64,000 nt of DNA from Plectrocnemia conspersa (taxonomy: Eukaryota > Arthropoda > Insecta > Trichoptera > Polycentropodidae), in NCBI GenBank assembly GCA_009617715.1, contig VTFK01000224.1, positions 750,501-814,500 of the forward strand. Direction: 5' to 3'. A program made the position numbers and the translations under genes. Shown here in pieces: positions 61,440-64,000 of this stretch. Within the stretch, counting starts at the first letter, position 1. Each line of letters opens with the position of its first letter. The notes under the pieces were generated by a model, which saw nothing but the letters and a program-made list of their open reading frames with translations, was not told the DNA's origin and ran no database searches.

Positions 61440-61800
61440 AATGACTATGTAGTACAGTAATATATGTGACATTTGGTAACAGAGAGGAGAGACTGGTGAG
61501 ATATGCAGAAAGGAGACGCTGGAGAGACTGCATCGACAAGAGAGACATCAGTGGATCGTTCAGAGAGCATCACGAGAGCATATATAAACAAATTTAAGAT
61601 GCTACACCAAAATCACAGCCAACAATAATACAACTCGACACGCCAACGAAGACTCTCTGAGTTCTAAGACCAGCAATTGCAACGTCGCTAGCGGCACCTA
61701 CACTTCTATATATGTAGTAATTTATGTATGAATATTTTTCCAGCGTCTATTTGCCTACGTTTCTTTGCCCTCAGGTCTGATTGTGAATATGTCAATCGCG
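61440..61800 (+). repeat. Possible solo LTR or other retroelement block
   Basis: A sharply bounded block of balanced composition in A/T-rich surroundings. It contains TGTGACATTTGGTAACAGAG, a TATA-like word CATATATAAAC (about 61578) with purine-rich sequence before it, and ACTCGACACGCC and CCCTCAGGTCTGATTG downstream. A TG start and an internal TATA box suit an LTR. No second copy, no CA end with target duplication and no internal retroviral-type genes were seen, so the call is weak. Confidence 0.3.
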
Positions 61801-64000
61801 ATCTCGAGCAATCGACTGGTCAGTCGCAAGAAGGCCAGATTTGCTATAAATAATAATAGCCCAAAATTTAATATGTATTGTGCATTATATAATCAATAAC
61901 ACATATGATTTTTGGGTATTTTGTCTAAGCTAAACCTTGTAGAGAAAATATGATATTGCAAAACCCTATTAATTTTATATCTTAGTAATATTTATTATTT
62001 CTAAATCATTTTTCACTTTAATCAGCTAATGATTTTTTTGTTCATCCTATACATAAGCATACATATGCATACATGCATGCAATACACAATAGTCCTCTTT
62101 TAAAATGAAAAAAGCCTTTCAAACAAGAAGTTCACGTTTTCTCTGCATTGTCGGTTGAAGTTATTCAACTTTGCTTTGAAAAGAACACGTCAATCACCAG
62201 GACGTTATTTAAATCCTGGACAAATGGCCAGTGTGACATAAATAATTTTTGAATAATGAAAAAAATATTTATATATTTATATATCCGGACTCTCGTGGGT
62301 TACTGATGAGAAAATTTTCATTCAAAAGAACAACACAAAAAATACATTTCATAATGATTAATTATTAATGCGAATTTTATGTGCGGTTGGTCATAAACGG
62401 CATTAAAAAATATTGTAATGTAAAAAAATGATATTAATTAATAAAACGTATGAAATCATAAAAACGTATAATATTTCAACCATAAAAACGTTCGCGTTAT
62501 ATATATCATGTTATATTCATAGCGATATTTTACGATTAGCGAAGGTTGTAAAAAGAAAACAATGAAAAAAGTACAATAGGGAAGAATATTAAAATTAATT
62601 ATGTACATTTTAATTTATTAATGGCTTTTTTGATTAAAATATACTCGTATAACCCATGTGCATTATATGCTTAATGTTAACGAATGAAACATTTAAATTT
62701 GATAATAAATGTATTGAAATAAAGACTTATGAATGTAAAATTATATTTGAGATCGAAACATTTGATTTCGGTTTCTGCTTATGTTAAATAAGTGACACTC
62801 GTTGAACAGTCGCAAACTTATCATCGCTCTTAAGCTTTGAAGAATCTTATTTGGAAAATGAGCTCATTGAGCTGATTAATAAATTTGACATTTAATCACA
62901 AATTCACATCGCAATACGAAACAACGCTGTTAATATAATTAGGTAGTGCTACATACAAATATTTTTTTCATTGATATGGGTTGTGTGGCACATACACTTT
63001 AGTTACCGTTGCATAATAATATTTCCGTTTATATGAAGTGCTAAAAATTAAGATCAATTATAATAATAAAAATAATAATATGATAATATATGACGCATCA
63101 TAATGTATAATCATTAAGATATATTAGTAAAAAAAACAACAAACAATGGTATAGTAAATTTAGTAAAATAGATAGAATGCGCATTAAAAACTTTTATGAA
63201 TAAATTGTATAAAAGCCCCTAATTAATACGCGAATGCAAAGTTATTGTTAATTTAAAAAGTTTTTTAATGTATTATATTTTCTTAATATTAATAAAATTG
63301 TTTTATAAATTATCATAATATTATATAATATGTAATACATAAAATAATTTATCGTATGTAACAAATTGAATGGTAAAATATTAAACTCACGTAATATTTG
63401 CAAACGATTCATTACTTTATGGAATAATACGTATAATAAATTGTGCATATATGAAACATTTTTTTCCTTTCAGTATATTACCTTCATATACGAAACACAT
63501 AAACAAATTCAAAAGGAATTGCAAAGAATAATTTAATATTTGAAAACGTACGCATACATACTTATTATAGAAAGCGTACTTTATTGAGCTTTAAAAACAT
63601 TGGCCGTGCTTTTGCGCTGAGCTTTATATTGAAATTTGTTTTTTTATGCGGTTGAAATATTATTAAAATATATATTCTTATGTGTTATTATTACAAGCAT
63701 TGTTCGTGCGTACTTTTATTAAATAAATAAGACATCATCTATTATTCTTTATCTTCGCAAATTACACATTCCCGTCGTTAATTATCGCTTTTACGATTCG
63801 TATCGCAAAGTGAAATATTACATTGGAAATTGTTGTAATACGTAATCGACTTTTGTTCTAATAACACGTTTACTATCACGATCCGCGATCGAAAGGGTTG
63901 CTATACCTTTATTTGAACATATATTTTATAATAATAATACATATGAATATCAGATGTTTGAAATTATATGCTACAACTTTAGTATAAGATGTGTACTACT
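61801..64000. other. AT-rich non-coding stretch
   Basis: No gene or mobile element recognised; the minus-strand frame 63248-63448 is A/T-driven. The last kilobase (about 62750-64000) has moderately complex segments without repeat partners and may be host intergenic or intronic sequence. Confidence 0.5.

Overview
This window looks like eukaryotic, most likely insect, non-coding DNA. The base composition is strongly AT-rich, no host exon chain can be assembled, and every long translation that makes sense belongs to a decayed transposable element. The mix of elements (mariner, pogo/Tigger-like, piggyBac-like, hAT, palindromic MITEs and several non-LTR retrotransposons) is typical of insects. A hymenopteran such as an ant is my guess, at low confidence. 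I recognise no complete, functional protein-coding gene and no intact RNA gene.

Layout. From 1 to 4.36 kb there is AT-rich sequence without recognisable content, then a mariner N-terminal fragment (4.36-4.86 kb). At 7.46-8.44 kb lie two unclassified repeats, here called X and Y; Y is a large fold-back palindrome. X recurs inverted at 16.26-16.73 kb, and Y recurs at 14.09-14.20 and 44.52-44.87 kb. A rotted piggyBac-like transposase lies on the minus strand at 15.25-15.90 kb, with a possible TTAA-anchored terminus at 14.20 kb. Two neighbouring motifs at 18.90-19.00 kb could form G-quadruplexes on opposite strands. The stretch from 19.1 to 31.4 kb is mostly featureless AT-rich DNA holding one hAT-type MITE (22.26 kb) and pieces of a dispersed repeat called R1.

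At 31.42-32.81 kb there is a non-LTR retrotransposon reverse transcriptase pseudogene. A second copy of the same MITE sits inside it with an 8-bp target duplication, and the old reading frame continues on the far side. Further on come a long inverted repeat (34.32-35.09 kb), a mariner catalytic fragment (38.9-39.2 kb), tRNA-like T-arms (35.13, 39.53 and, minus strand, 16.8 kb), two pieces of another non-LTR family (41.24 and 45.0-46.02 kb), a pogo-like fragment (44.4 kb) and a third mariner fragment (46.03 kb).

The R1 family (about 0.5-0.8 kb, unclassified, possibly solo LTRs) occurs at 27.2/28.6, 41.8, 48.4, 51.7/53.2 and 56.1 kb. The 51.7/53.2 kb copy is split by a 1,473-bp hAT element with perfect 8-bp target duplications, carrying the C-terminal half of a hAT transposase. 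A further RT remnant (56.75-57.37 kb), a spaced repeat with internal palindromes (57.48-57.80 kb) and a possible LTR-like block (61.44-61.80 kb) complete the picture.

The genes do not work together: this is a layered deposit of transposons. Its most informative content is the nesting order and the unclassified repeat families (R1, X, Y, and the family called Z with an ACCGGT-centred palindrome). I see no convincing sign of a new functional system.
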